The translations under genes were made by a program, and so were the position numbers. The notes below the pieces were generated by a model. It was not told where the DNA came from, searched no databases, and saw nothing but the letters and a program-made list of their open reading frames with translations. This document shows positions 1-12,003 of a DNA stretch of 64,000 nucleotides, piece after piece. The stretch covers positions 37,508,605 through 37,572,604 of the forward strand of contig OX457043.1 in the NCBI GenBank assembly GCA_949752735.1, read 5' to 3'. This DNA comes from Lumbricus terrestris (taxonomy: Eukaryota > Annelida > Clitellata > Crassiclitellata > Lumbricidae). Each line of letters begins with the position of its first letter. The stretch's first letter is position 1.

Positions 1-1497
1 GACTTCTCGAATGGGCTAACTGGCTTACCAATGGATTGGAATAAGACGGTCATGCGTGACGAGCAAAGAACCGATACTGATCTGGACTGGGTGATTCAGA
101 AGAAGTTGGACTCAAGCGATCCGCCTTCCTACGAGGAAGTAAGGAGTCAGAGTGGAGCCGTAAAGAACCTAATCTCCCAATGGCCGCAGTTGGAGTTGAG
201 AGATGAACTGTTGGTACGGAAATGGCTGGATGCAGAGGATGGCAACGTCGCTAACTACCAGTTGATTCCACCTCCTAGCCGTCGGTTGGCGTTGATTCAG
301 CTGTCCCACGAAGGAATAACTGGAGGACACATGGGAATCAAACGAACCTTGTCCCAGTTACAGAAGAGAGCCTACTGGCCCGGGTGGCGAGAGGACGTTC
401 GGATGGCACTGAGGCGATGCACTCCTTGCGCCCAATACTTCAGAGGCAAACCGCCCAAGCAAGGTCGACTGCAGTCAATGACCGTAGGAGCGCCCATGGA
501 ATGCCTCGGAGTGGACATCACCGGACCGCATCCCACCTCCAGCAAAGGACACCGTTATATCCTGACGGCTGTCGACCACTTCACGCGCTGGGCGGAGGCG
601 CATCCGATCCGCAACCAAGAGGCAGCGACCGTGGCCCGTGTCCTCGTGAAAGAAGTCTTCTGCCGGTTCGGGTGCCCGCGGCAGATTCTGACGGACCAAG
701 GGCCCTGCTTCGAGGCGGCCTTGTTTCAGGAACTGTGCCGTCTCCTCCATATCGACAAGATCCGTACCACCCCCTATAAGCCGAGCACGAATGGCGCGGT
801 CGAAAGATTTCATCGGACCCTGAACGCCCTCCTGGGAAAGGTGGTAGCCCAAAATCAGAAAGACTGGGATGTGCATCTGCCCTACGTCCTGGCCGCCTAC
901 CGAGCCAGCGAGAGTGAAAGTACCGGATTCACTCCGAATCGGTTGTTTCTGTCAAGGGAATTGTGCATGCCTATTGATTTAGTGCTTGGGGATGTGCGGG
1001 ATATGAATACCTTGTTAAATGTGGATGATTTCGTTGCTAATCAAATTGAAAATGTACAAACCGGTTTTGAAACTGCCAGGAAAGTTATGCAGCGCCAGGC
1101 TACCACTAGGAGTGCCCGCTACAACCTGAGGGTCAAACCGGCTACCTTTGCCATTGGGTCCTGGGTTTGGTATTTCTACCCGAGGCGACGACCCGGGGTA
1201 AAGGAAAAATGGAACAAACCCTATACTGGACCCTACCGAGTTATGGCACAACTGGGTCCTGTTCTGTATAAAATACAGAAGTCGGCCCGATCACAGGTTA
1301 AGTTAGTTTATGTCGATAAACTAAAACGATACGAAGGAGAAACCCCTAGGGACTGGGAGATGGACCTTATCCCTGACCTGGTTGAACCAGTTGACCTGGA
1401 GGTTTTGGCAAATGCCAATGATTCGGGCGAAGAAGAAGAGGTAGCCCCTTCGAGACCGCGTAGGACCATTGTACCGCCCCGTAGGCATAGAGAATAG
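1..1497 (+). CDS. Ty3/gypsy retrotransposon integrase, C-terminal part of pol, open at the window edge
   Basis: The frame is open from base 1, so the true start and the RT/RNase H lie to the left of the window. Numbered from the ATG at 31, a zinc-binding H2C2 module has H93, H100, C130 and C133. The catalytic core has D162 (in VDITG), D222 (in LTDQG) and E258 (in AVERFH), a DD35E spacing. A GPY/F-type C-terminal module (TGPYRV) lies near residue 405. The acidic tail ends at a stop at 1495-1497. Integrases of this class join retrotransposon cDNA to the genome. There is no internal stop or frameshift across 499 codons, so this copy is younger than most elements here. Downstream comes a long ORF-free stretch and then an LTR-like block, as expected at the 3' end of a gypsy element. 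The family is firm; the clade within Ty3/gypsy is not. Confidence 0.93.
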   Translation, partial: DFSNGLTGLPMDWNKTVMRDEQRTDTDLDWVIQKKLDSSDPPSYEEVRSQSGAVKNLISQWPQLELRDELLVRKWLDAEDGNVANYQLIPPPSRRLALIQLSHEGITGGHMGIKRTLSQLQKRAYWPGWREDVRMALRRCTPCAQYFRGKPPKQGRLQSMTVGAPMECLGVDITGPHPTSSKGHRYILTAVDHFTRWAEAHPIRNQEAATVARVLVKEVFCRFGCPRQILTDQGPCFEAALFQELCRLLHIDKIRTTPYKPSTNGAVERFHRTLNALLGKVVAQNQKDWDVHLPYVLAAYRASESESTGFTPNRLFLSRELCMPIDLVLGDVRDMNTLLNVDDFVANQIENVQTGFETARKVMQRQATTRSARYNLRVKPATFAIGSWVWYFYPRRRPGVKEKWNKPYTGPYRVMAQLGPVLYKIQKSARSQVKLVYVDKLKRYEGETPRDWEMDLIPDLVEPVDLEVLANANDSGEEEEVAPSRPRRTIVPPRRHRE

Positions 1498-4071
1498 CGT
1501 AATGTGATGTAATGTGATATGATAGGGTAGTCCTGTCGCGTAATGGCGACAAGTAGGTGAATAGAGAATAGAGTCTTCTCTGCTTTAGTTGTGTTTTGAT
1601 GATATCATATGTGGCCTTGAGATGTAGGTTTACATTTTTCTTTTAATGTGCGTTGATATATTGTGCTTTCTTACTGTGTAAAAATGTGAAAGTTGATTAC
1701 AGTAATGAAGTGTAATATGATGATATAGGTTATGTGAGAATGCATAGTTTTATTAGTGTGAAGTGTAGCTTAAGTATTACAGATTACATGTGTGTCCTCT
1801 GATGATAAAAATAACTATGTAGATGAGATGAATAATAAAGAAATGGGATAAATAAGAGATAACCAAGTAAAGATAGTTGTACTTGTTTCGTGTAGAATCC
1901 CTCCAGGACGTGTAATGGCGACGAGAGTAAGCGATGGGAGAATAGAATCTTCTCTGTTTTATTTACTTTATGATGATATGTAACTATGTGATGTGGGAAT
2001 ACATTGTTTTATTTTCTTGTGCATAAATGCTGTGCTTTCTGATGTAAGCTAGTTGGCTATAACTATGTGAAAATGTTTACAGTAAGTGTTTAGTAGCAGT
2101 TACAAGAAAGTAATGTAGAGTGATGTGATGCTACAAGGGCATTTAGTAAGTATTAGCTCCAGCGTAATGCTTAGAGAGTAGTCCTTTAGTTTGAAATAAA
2201 AAGGGTAGTTTTAAACTCAGTTAAAATATTTGAATTGCTTCTTGTTGCCACGAAGAAGGGCAGATTTTGAGCTTGTATGTTATTTGCATAATAATGATTG
2301 CAAGTTAAAAAGTTATGATTATAATATGCTATGGTAGAAGTAATTAGCATTCTGCGTGGTGATTGAAGGATAACCTTGTGTGATTGGATGAATGAGTAAC
2401 TTGGTGATGATGTGGTGTTAGATTGTGTAGTAAGGTTGAGTAGAGCACCCAATTGTAAGCATCGCCCTGAGAGTTAGTGAGTAAGTTGGAATATAGACTT
2501 AGAGGCAGAATCACTGTAGCAGGCAGTGGAGACTGCATGCAATGGTGAAGCTGTGCCTGTGGATGAATTCGTACAGTCTTAGACTACTTCCTGCAGGGGT
2601 TGTAATGTAATAGACTATTATAGGATATGGGAATAAATCCTTTATGCCTTGGGTATGCTTAGCTGAGCAGTAATTCCTTCTTCGATCCAGGTAGCTATGC
2701 CTTGATGTAATGTTGAAACGTGTGCATGTTGGTATGCATTATTAGTAGCCTAGGTTTATGATCTGACGTTGCTTCATCTCTATAACAGTGGCTTGTTGTA
2801 AAAGGAATGCGTGCCTGTAAAACACAGCTTAAGTTTTAAGTTGCTGTATATGTTTGGCTTGGGGAATGGGTGAACCTTGATTTCGGATTGCAGTAGAAAA
2901 GATGGTTTGTGGATATCAAACATTGTCTAAGAGATAGAGTAAGGTAGTATGAATGAGAGTGATAGAGTATACTTGAAGATGCGTTTCTCATTTTGTGGCT
3001 TTTGATGACAAGTTTAAATGGATTATGGCTGCAGACTTCCGTAGCGTCTATTGCCAAGACTTTGTGTGGTATGTCTGAGATTCAGTATCGTATTTGTGCC
3101 ATAAAATTGTATAAGGTATTGATTCTTCTATAGCGATTCTTGTTGATTGTGATTATTACATGCGAAATTTTGTATAGCGCCACTGCTGTATAAAAATGTA
3201 ATAACGGATTAATATAAGATTTGGCGCCGGAACATGACTACATGTGTTAAGAGGACTTTCTCTCGCTAGGGTTCCGTGCAATTGCTGGAAGTAGTGTGTA
3301 GTTAAGCTTCATTGTGGATAATTGCTAAAAGTAGTTAAGTTATGTGATTGTAACTATGAGTAATTAATGGGGTTACGTTAAACGATTACTCTTCCTCTTA
3401 CAGACCGAAACAACCAGTTGGCATGGAAGATAAGATCGACATCTTGGATTTGATATCCCCGTGGGTAGGAAGTCATGAGGAGGTGATAGTTATAACGCTG
3501 TTCACTATTAAGAAGGCCGCATGGTTCTGGCCATTCCTCGTTTAACGCTACTGAGTTGGTTGTAAGCAGTAATGTTACCGCTTAGATGTACCAGGCTCCT
3601 ATAATTTAGTATCGAGGGATCTAGCATATAACACTAGTCGTGAAATGAAGATATGATTTCAATTGGTTATTCTATGTGGACTATACAATTGTGTTACTGA
3701 GTTGTCTTGGAAATGCTATGTCCTGCATTGCTATGTTTTACCTTTCCGAGATATTATTGCTATATGATGTATGTAAACCTGATGGCAGGTATTAATGATA
3801 AAAACTGTGACAGTTTATGTGAATGAGGAGATTAGTAAGACTTTGTTGGTCAGTGTGAAGACCTCGGTTAGTTAAGAGCTGTTGTTGGGCATATGTGAAC
3901 CCTTATGACTGACTAATAATCAGTCATTGTACAAATTTCTATGCCAATTGATGCATCTTCTGAGACATTGTAAGCTGTAGCATGCTAGATGATATACAAG
4001 TACTATGTATCCGGTTCGAGCTCCGAAGTATTATTAAATTTACCAGGGTACTGGTAAATTTAAGAGTAAGT
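1498..4071 (+). other. Long AT-rich 3' noncoding part of the gypsy element
   Basis: About 2.6 kb without a recognisable gene between the integrase and the LTR-like block. It contains a degenerate tandem duplication with a period near 375 bases: the phrase around TAATGGCGACAAG at 1541 recurs as TAATGGCGACGAG near 1913, each followed by a similar AGAATAGA-TCTTCTCTG string. Near 3219 there is a sequence resembling a tRNA-Lys primer-binding site. A 41-codon ORF opens at 3424 but I recognise nothing in it. An env remnant is possible but no env motif is visible. Confidence 0.5.
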
Positions 4072-4680
4072 TGTGGGGGTGTAGCGAACCAGGTAGCTAC
4101 AAGCTACCTTACTTATTTACTTAAGTAAGGCCGCTATTTCTATTACGAATTCATGGGTGCTATGCTTAGCACTGATCGATGCGGTCATCGCTATATTTAG
4201 CTTCCCATGCATTTTTCAATGGAACTTTCCACCACCTGCGATTTTTGATTGGTTGGACATCACGCGATGTTTTAGGCGCCAAAAAGCGCTCTCTTGCGGC
4301 AAATTAACGCGCAAACCTTCAGTCGGGCTGCAGAATTGAATCGTGTAAGACCTATGCTGGTGGAAATCGTGAATCGTGGTAAAATTGATGGTATTTTTGA
4401 TTCTGGCAAGTTTCTCGGGTAGAAGACGAGGTTCTTCCGATGTCTTGTGAATCGATGTGTAATTACGAAGATTTCCGGCAACAATTAAATTAATAATACG
4501 CTTCCTACGGAGAAATTCTGGCATCGGCCGACGACTCAATAACTTTCTACAGGACGGAAAACGGTGGATCGGCTGTCCTAAGATATCAATGGGAACAGGG
4601 AAGTATAGGCAACCTAATCTATAGAGCTCGAACCTGAACTAAGTGTAATTAGATAAAACTTGTATTGCTATTTTGGTGCA
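4072..4680 (+). repeat. LTR-like block of the gypsy element
   Basis: A purine-rich stretch (AAGAGTAAG) is followed by TGTGGGGGTGTAGCGAACC, a typical LTR-type 5' boundary. The block recurs as a diverged copy at about 9358-9926. In both copies a gag-like reading frame starts about 0.9 kb after the left boundary, once the LINE in the second copy is subtracted. The right boundary is uncertain; a TGG-containing candidate primer site lies near 4675. There is no full second LTR in the window to fix the ends. Confidence 0.5.
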
Positions 4681-4942
4681 AATATTAGTTGTGGTATATT
4701 CAGTCTGTGAACTGATCGGATAGGTGTGAAATAGTCAGTCTGTGAACTGATCTGATAAAACTTAAGCTAGTCAAGGGACATAGGCGTTTTAGGAGGGCCT
4801 TAATAGTGAATCTTTAATATTGATTCTATTTCATCGGCTGTGTAAATAATTGCTAATGAACGACAGACAGTCGCTTGATTAATTCTACAATAAATGAAAC
4901 TTAAACAGAGAACTGTGAAGTGATTTTTGCTATCAAATTATA

Positions 4943-5540
4943 ATGGACTCCGACGGGGATACGGACAGTGTCTTAGGAACAGGACAAGAGGAAGATGAGA
5001 TGTGTCCGGGAGGAACACTTGAGTTAGGGACTACAGACAATACTGATGACTTAGACCCGGCCGTATTACAGAAGCAAATGACAACAATAGAGCAGTTTAT
5101 GGAGCGCCAGAGTAGCATTTTAACCAGTCTAGCCGAAGAGCTAAATCTAGTTTCCATGCAGCAAGCCCAATTAAATTCCCGCCAGAAAGAATGTGAAATA
5201 ATGGTGAGGACGGTAGCTGATGGTAAAGTGGGTGGTGGAGCTTGGGGAAATGTTGAGGATTCGAACCCAGATAAGTACCCATTTAGTGGGGCTGTCGTGA
5301 ACTTAACAGCCACCGCTGACATATGTCCAATATCGGCTCATCCTGAGGAAGAAGGTAACCAGAGAAGCTCACACCCTAGGTTAGGATTCGAACCTGCTTC
5401 CATTGACACCAAAACCCTTGACCTAGGACCCGGATTTCCTCAACCGCGCTTAAGGGGGCGCGCAACAGTAGAGCCCATTAATTTGGGGGTGGAAACGTTA
5501 GGACAGGCGGCGCCCCCGCGCGTAGCAATACGTCATGTTA
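4943..5540 (+). CDS. gag-like N-terminal ORF of the gypsy element, truncated
   Basis: An ATG ORF of about 200 codons with an acidic start and a glutamine-rich, probably coiled-coil stretch at about residues 40-90. A block containing DSNPDKYPFSGAV follows. The same layout, with a related DSNPDEYLSIGAV block, occurs at 12.0-12.4 kb, so this is a transposon family rather than a host gene. Its position after an LTR-like block suggests the start of gag. I see no capsid or zinc-knuckle motif, probably because the frame is cut off near 5540 where a LINE sequence begins. The frame runs on to 5596, but the last part is LINE DNA read on the wrong strand. Confidence 0.55.
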
Positions 5541-8160
5541 CTCCCGAGGTATGTGAACCTTTCCACAATTTCCAGCTGGTTTCCGTCAATGGCTAGCTTC
5601 TTGCTATAGTCTTTTTCTCCGAATACTAGAATTTTTGTTTTTCCAAAATTCATAGTCAGCCCATATCTTTTTCCTTCTTCGTTTAGTGCTTGCACTGTTG
5701 TTTCTAGCCGTTCCTCGTCTCTTTCGATCAAGTCGATATCATCTGCGAAACATAGGTTGTTGATGTTTGTGCCTCTTATTACTACCCCCATCTTCTTTGT
5801 CTCTTATCTTGTCCAAGACTCTTTCCAACAGAATGATGAAGGAGCTTGGGGATATTGGGTCTCCTTGTCTCGTGCCTCTACTTGTTTTGAACCAGTGTCT
5901 TTTTTAGAAAACATGGGCTCCCTATCCGTACTGCTGCTGTTGCGTTTCCGTTTATTTCCTTTAGCAGGCGTGTCAGCCTCTTGTCCACCCCGAACGATTC
6001 CATGGCCGCCCATGTTGTGCTCTGGTCTATGCTGTCAAAGGCCTTGCTGAAATCCACAAAGCAGTTGTATATTTTGCTGTTTTTTCTTCTCGCTTTTTCC
6101 CCTATCAGTCTCAGTGTCAGTATTTGTTGTCCCGTACTTTTATCTTTTCTGAACCCTGCCTGTTCGTCTGCTATGTACTCCTCCGTCTTCCCTCTTAGTC
6201 TTTCTGTCAGTACTGACATCATTACTTTTCCCAAGTGACTTATTAACGCGATCGTTCGGTAGTTGCTGCATTCTAGTGCGCTACCCTTCTTGTGTAGGAT
6301 CACTAGTATTGATTTTTTCCATTCGCTCGGTGTGCGTTCCGCCGTGTTGATGATTTTGTGCAGTTCTTTTGTTACAATGTCGCCTCCGCTCTTTATCATT
6401 TCCCCCGTTACTCCGTCATTTCCTGGGCTTTTGTTATTTTTTAGCCGCTGTATGGCTCTTCTAACCTCCTCTTCCAGTATATCATCCTCGATGTCTTCAG
6501 TTGGCGGTGTGATTTTCTTCAGTTCTGCTATTACCTCTCTTCGGATCCAGCTGCTCTTTGTATAATTCGCTGCAGTATGCTGTCCATCTTTGTATAATAT
6601 CTTCTCTGTTCATGAGTACCTTCCCCTCTTCATTCTTTATTGCCGTGAGTTTTGTCATCCATTTGCTGTTGATGTTTCTAATCATTTTGTGCATTTCTCT
6701 TGTCCTGCATTCCCCGTGGAATTTTTCCACCTCGCTGCATTGACATTCGAGCCACCTTGCCTTGTCCGCTCTTGCTGCCTTTCTCACCTCGTTACACTTT
6801 GTCCTGTATGCTCTTTCGCTCTCATCCGAGTTGTCACGTTTTTTTCTCAGTTCCCTCTTCACCTCTACCAGTCTCATCGTTTCTGGCGTGATCCATTTTT
6901 TCTTTATCTTTTCTTGTTTCGGCAGTACCTGTTCAGCCGCCTCCATCATTGCCCTGGTCAGTTGTGCCGCCCTTACTTCTATGTCATCTGTTCGGTCGTG
7001 CTCTTCCAGTTTCGCTTTTAGCGTCTCCTGGTATGCTGTTTTAATGTCCTCCTCTATCAATCTTGACATGTCTCTTTGCTCCTGTCGCTTCTCTCTGAGT
7101 CTTTTCTTGAGTTTGATCTTGATATTCGCTATCACCAGGCTGTGGTCCGATCCCACGTCTGCGCCCTGGTACGTTCGGCATTGTTGGACCGAGGTTGTCC
7201 ATCTTGTGTTAATCATTATCAGGTCTATCATGTTTTTAGTTTTCCCGTCAGATGAACGCCATGTCCACTTTCGGCACTCTTTTTGTTGGAATCTTGTGTT
7301 GCATATCATCAGATCATTGTCGATTGCAAACTCTAGTAGCCTTTCGCCTCGTTCGTTTCTCTCCCCGTGTCCAAATTTGCCCATGACCTTCTCCCATCCT
7401 GCATTGTCTGAGCCAATCTTGGCATTCCAATCCCCCTCCAATATGAGTATATCCTGCTTACTCACCTCTTCAATCGTCGATGTTAACTTTCTGTAGAACT
7501 CCTCGATGTCTTCCTCTGTGCTGGCTGCTGTTGGTGCATATGCCTGTATGACCGTCATGTTGAACGGCTGTGCTCCAAACCTCGCCACGATTATTCTGTC
7601 GCTGACTGGTTTATACCCCAATAGGGCATCCCGTGACCTATTGCTCAGTAAGAATCCAACTCCCGCTTCATGTCTGGTTTCCTTTCCTGACCATAAGATT
7701 TTTCCTCCCTCTAGCTCCCCTGCCAATGTCCACCTCATCTCCGAGATTCCTAAGATGTCACATCTGTATCTGCCCATCTCTTCCTGCAGAAGCTGCATCT
7801 TACCCGCCTCCCATAAAGTTCCATGTTCCTATTGATAACCCCTTACTTGCGGTCCTCATCTTTGTTCTTTCGGTAGCTGATTTTTCGGTCCAACCCCGAT
7901 CGCTCGGTTGGGCCCGCGGACCTTGTTTATCCGGGCGACGTCCGAGCCGGCATGCTTTCGAAGAATTTACTGGCATTGGATTTCAATCGTGTTTTTTCTT
8001 TGTTGTCAGCGCATCGCCACTCATCTGACAGACCCTCATTCTCTTCGGTTAATTTCGAGGATTGGAGAGGGAGCTCCATCCCGTCCGGTGCCGCCCACGT
8101 TCGCCGGCTGTTTCAGGGTTCCGTTGGTATAAATTTGCACTTGATTTGGATCATTCCTTG
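5535..8160 (-). mobile_element. RTE-type LINE, endonuclease plus reverse transcriptase, 3' end missing
   Basis: Read on the minus strand from about 7855 to 5540. The apurinic-like endonuclease domain shows CDILGISEMRW, GDWNAKIG and SDHSLV, followed by a basic linker. The reverse transcriptase shows FVDFSKAFDS and the CFADDID active-site box. It resembles the endonuclease-RT proteins often annotated as craniofacial development protein 2-like (RTE/BovB group). Frameshifts lie near 7800, 5890 and 5795, so it is a pseudogene. A GC-rich leader (GTCGCCCGGATAAACAAGG) at about 7915-7945 is shared with the LINE at 15.5 kb. The element stops abruptly near 5540 inside the RT and lacks the thumb, C-terminus and 3' tail. 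This is unusual because LINEs normally lose the 5' end. Confidence 0.88.
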
Positions 8161-8289
8161 ATGGTAGTTTTGCTGGTTTTTGTATATGAGCAATATTACA
8201 GGCAGTTCTGCTAGTAAATGATTGCTTATTGGCGACGTGTGCTGTCTCCGGTCTTAAAAGATTTGTTTTTGGGTCAATATCCAATTATC

Positions 8290-9230
8290 CACGCTACCTA
8301 CCTTTATGTTCTTAGTAGGCGGCCTATCTAAGATGTAAGTGTATGTAAGTGTAAGATGTATATCTGGTTGTCCGCTTCGCTCTGTAGACCGTCATGACCC
8401 CTAGTACTAGTCTCGGACTGTCACGTCATTGTTTTCATATGCCTTTATTGACTCTTTGCGGTGAATTTACCTTCCATCACTATATATAGCTCATGCTGTG
8501 ATCTTATCTGGGAGCACTACTGTTCATGTCGGTTTTCTGTTTAAGATTTTTTGAGGAAGGCCATTCCACAAAGGGTCAAAAGAAACATAGGAACGATGTT
8601 CTGGCAGTTCGAGACTGTGGTACTAGAAGGTCATGACGGTATTTAATAGCTAGGCCTAGAGCGGAGCGGACGACCAAAGGAATCTTTGGGCTTGAAGCAT
8701 TGGGTTGCATTGTGATTTGTGAGAGGCACGTTAAAAAATCTCTAAATAGAACAGCACAGAATAGAATAAAAATCAAGAACTATCTCAAGCTGCCTCTTTT
8801 TACACTGACTGATTTGTGATCTTATCATCATGTTTTGCTAGCTCTGAAGACTGTGCTAATCTAGCTAGGCAAACAAGATTGGATTTCAGAACAAGAAGAT
8901 TGGAGACAATTGCTCTTATGAGGATGGATGGATCCGATTTGACCAAGGTCTGTGACAACAGAGGCCGATACAGAAATTTGATCGGCATATTACAGCACTT
9001 ATGAGCAAGGTCCTAGACCAATTTTTTACTTTTATGAGGACACAACACTAAATCATATCATATTGCGTCTGGTTAAAAAAGGGGTCTCGCAGTATGGGCT
9101 ATCCAGTAGCGCTCCCTGTGCAGAACCCCTCGGCAAGAGAAAATATCTTCTGGGAATGACTAACTAAGAAGGAAACTCTAGATATCAATTTCACTTATAG
9201 AGTCATTCCAAGCAGAAGGACGCAAGCAAC
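8290..9230. other. No recognisable gene
   Basis: Only short random frames are present. I see no transposon motif, tRNA-like box or tandem repeat. It lies between the LINE and the second LTR-like copy and may be old retrotransposon DNA. Confidence 0.4.
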
Positions 9231-9357
9231 AAATGCCCATGTTGGGTTCAAACAGACCTGGTCCAAGACAGTTAATTCATTTCGAACACAGAGCGCAACG
9301 AACCGAACCAGCAGATAAGGATCTGCATGTAAAGTCTGTGAAATATTTAGGACAATT

Positions 9358-9926
9358 GAAGCGATTTAGGAAACGGCTACAGTTTCCTGCTTACTTACCT
9401 ACGAACCGCATCTATTTCTATAGCTAGATCGTGGTAGTTAATTTTAGCACGCACAGGCTGCAACGCGTTATAAATAGAAAATTACCCTATGCAAATGCGT
9501 AGTAGACCGCAGAATCGGCACGTGTAGGATTCTGATTGGTCCTAAATTACTGCACGCATTTTTAGCGCATAGGAAGTGGCCTGTGATTGGCTACGGCCAG
9601 TGTTTGGCACAAAACTGACCTGTCGCACCGCAGTCGCACCGAAGTTGCGACCTGGAATTGGAAGAAGCAGGACCTGTCGCAAACAGTGGCGAAGGTGGTA
9701 AATTCTTATGTTGAAATATTCACGAAATTAAGGGTTTTCGATCGAATTCATGAGAAGAACTTGCATTTCGGTAACCGGGCAACTCACCTTTACACTTCGT
9801 GTCGACGTTTCGTCCGAGAAACGTGCATTTCACGATCTTTGGTTGGTAAATATACGAAGAGGAAGAAATTGTCCGAAATACTCTGGGTGAAATTGTCCCA
9901 AGGGAGGATCCGCACTTCTTAAGACA
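9358..9926 (+). repeat. Second, diverged copy of the LTR-like block, split by a LINE
   Basis: The segment starting AGCGATTTAGGAAACGGCTAC aligns loosely with the block at 4079 (AGCGAACCAGGTAGCTAC). The shared phrases CTATTTCTAT and TTTAGCAC / CTTAGCAC follow in the same order. Near the right end CAGGGAAGTAT matches 4596-4606. Here the sequence is interrupted by a LINE and resumes at 11663. Similarity is moderate, so the call rests on order and spacing. Confidence 0.4.
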
Positions 9927-9935
9927 GGGAAGTAT
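9927..9935. repeat. Target-site duplication, left copy (GGGAAGTAT)
   Basis: Identical 9-mer on both sides of the LINE; the right copy is at 11654-11662. The pre-insertion sequence is similar to 4598-4606 in the related LTR-like block, which supports a real insertion site. Confidence 0.65.
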
Positions 9936-11653
9936 CTTCTTCTTGTTCTCTGCCACTAGGCAGGTTCGGCTGTCCAATGTCGCCACTCCTCCCTCCGCTG
10001 GGCCTTCTCTTTTAGTCTTTGGTATCCAATCCTCGTCATCATCGTGTCCAACATCATCTGTCGTGGTCTTCCTCTTGTTCTTTTCCCCTCCATTTTTCCT
10101 TCTATCACCGTTTTTACTAGGTTGTCTCCTCTTAGCATATGCCCTATCCATTTCTTTTGTCTCTCTGATTGTTTTTATCATTGTTCTTTCCTCTCCAATC
10201 CTTTCCAGAACTTCCTCGTTGGTTTTGTGTTCCGTCCAGCTGATCTTCTCCATTTTCCTCCATGCCCACGTTTCAAACGCTTCGATTTTCTTTATGTCTT
10301 CTTTTCTCATGGTCCAGGTTTCGGAACCATACAGCACCACACTCCACACCAGTGTTTTTGTCATTCTTTTCTTGAGGTTTCTGTTTAGCTTTCCTCGTAG
10401 TAGTTCTCCTCTTTTCGTAAAAGCCTCCTTTCCCATTGCAATCCTTCTTCTGATTTCCTTATGACATTTAGCGTCTGTTGTCATCAAGCTTCCCAGGTAG
10501 CAAAATTCCTTCACCTATTCTATCTCCTTTCCTTCTATTTTGATGTTGACTGTAGTTTCTTCGCCCTTGCTGATCTTCATTACTTTTGTCTTCTTTATGA
10601 TAATCCTCATGCCATATTCATTGGACGTTTTGTTCAATCTATCCATCACTTCCTGAAGCCCCTTCTGGCTTCTCGCCAGCATTGCCTGATCGTCCGCAAA
10701 CCTCAGTGCCTTAATCCATCTTCCACCCACCTTTATGCCTTCTTCCAGATCATCTAGTGCTTCTCTAACCAGTTCTTCTATATATATGTTGAATAAAAGA
10801 GGTGATAGAAGGCAGCCCTGTCTTGCTCCTCTGCCTACCTTTCCTGGTTCTGAGTACTCCCCGACGATTCTTATTTTTACTTTCTGCCCCATGTATAAAT
10901 TTCCTATCAATCTTCTGTCTCTCCAGTCTATTCCCATTCTCCTCAGTACATGTAGTTGCTTTCTCCAGTTGACTCTATCGAATGCCTTCTCATGATCCAC
11001 AAAACATATATATATACGTCCTGTCCATTCTGACAGCTCCTTTCTGTTAGTATTCGCAGTGTTCCGATAGCGTCTCTTGTTCCCACCCCCTTCCTGAAAC
11101 CGAATTGGTCATCTCCTAGTCCTCCAATTGACTCTGTTTTTCCCAGCACTCTCTTTGCCAGTATTCTTACCATGATTTTGGATGCATGGGTGAGCAAGCT
11201 GATGGTTCTGTGTTTTTCGCAAGATGTTGTATTTGGCTTCTTCTTAATCGGTATGATGGTGGCTTGTAGGAAGTCTTCTGGCGATACTCCCGTTGTGTAT
11301 ATGTCCTGGCATAACTGCACTAGTTCCTTCAAGGTTCCTTCCTCCAGACTTTTGAGCATTTCTGCCGGTATGTCGTCTATTCCCTCCGCCCTGTTGTTTT
11401 TCATTTCCCTTATGGCTGCTCGTACCTCCTCTGCCAGCACCTCCTGTCCAATGTCTTCCTCTCTCTCCTCTCTCTCAATATCTTGTATTCCTCCATCGAG
11501 ATCTTCGTTTCTGTAGAGTTCTTCTACATACTCCTCCCATCTGTTTTTGACCTCATTTATTTCATTCAGTATGTTCCCCTGCTTGTCCTTGATCTCTATC
11601 CCTCCTCCTTTGCCTGGTTTCTTGTTTAGCCTTTTCACATTTTCATACAATAT
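9936..11653 (-). mobile_element. 5'-truncated non-LTR retrotransposon (reverse transcriptase)
   Basis: Read on the minus strand. RT motifs run in order from 11650 down: NRAEGIDDIPAEMLK, PIKKKPNTTSCEKHR, QFGFRKG, then DHEKAFDRVNW, GARQGCLLSPLLFNIYIEEL and the active-site box RFADD. A C-terminal block follows with YGSETWTMRKEDI, KIEAFETWAWRKM and GKRTRGRPR. Frameshifts lie near 10990, 10515 and 10140. No endonuclease is present, so the 5' end is truncated. The 3' end is a short AAGAAGAAG tail (minus strand). The 9-base direct repeat GGGAAGTAT at 9927-9935 and 11654-11662 fits a target-site duplication. I do not assign the clade. Confidence 0.9.
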
Positions 11654-11662
11654 GGGAAGTAT
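11654..11662. repeat. Target-site duplication, right copy (GGGAAGTAT)
   Basis: Partner of 9927-9935. It marks the 5'-truncated end of the LINE. Confidence 0.65.
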
Positions 11663-12003
11663 AAATTTACGCTAATGCCGGATCGGATCTGTTGGCGATA
11701 ATTATCTAGATGTGATAATTGCTGTATATCGTGATTATTGTGTAGAAATCGAACACTTTTAGTTCTTGGTTATGTGCCAACTGTGAATGACTTTAGTGTA
11801 AAATCGAGACAATTTAACTTTGATTTCGGAGAGTGTTCTCCTTAGTCGGTGAAACTACTTTCTTTATTTGTGATAATTTGTATTTTAGATAAGGTTGTTG
11901 ATTTTGTAATTAAACTGCATAAAGAAACAGTCTAGTAATTTAAATACAACAAATAAGTCTGCACCTGATTCCTATGAGGTGAGGGAAACAAATCAGATAA
12001 GAG
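11663..12003 (+). other. Resumed LTR/leader region of the second gypsy copy
   Basis: AT-rich and without ORFs. CTGTTGGCGATAATTATC near 11688 is the positional counterpart of CTATTTTGGTGCAAATAT near 4670 in the first copy, a possible primer-binding region. Confidence 0.35.

Noticed and set aside
384..876. Overlapping frames inside the integrase ORF on both strands
   Set aside because: Shadows of the integrase coding sequence; no motif and no independent support.
5757..7835. Long plus-strand frames across the RTE LINE
   Set aside because: Antisense of the endonuclease-RT; Ser/Leu/Phe-rich composition typical of reversed LINE codons.
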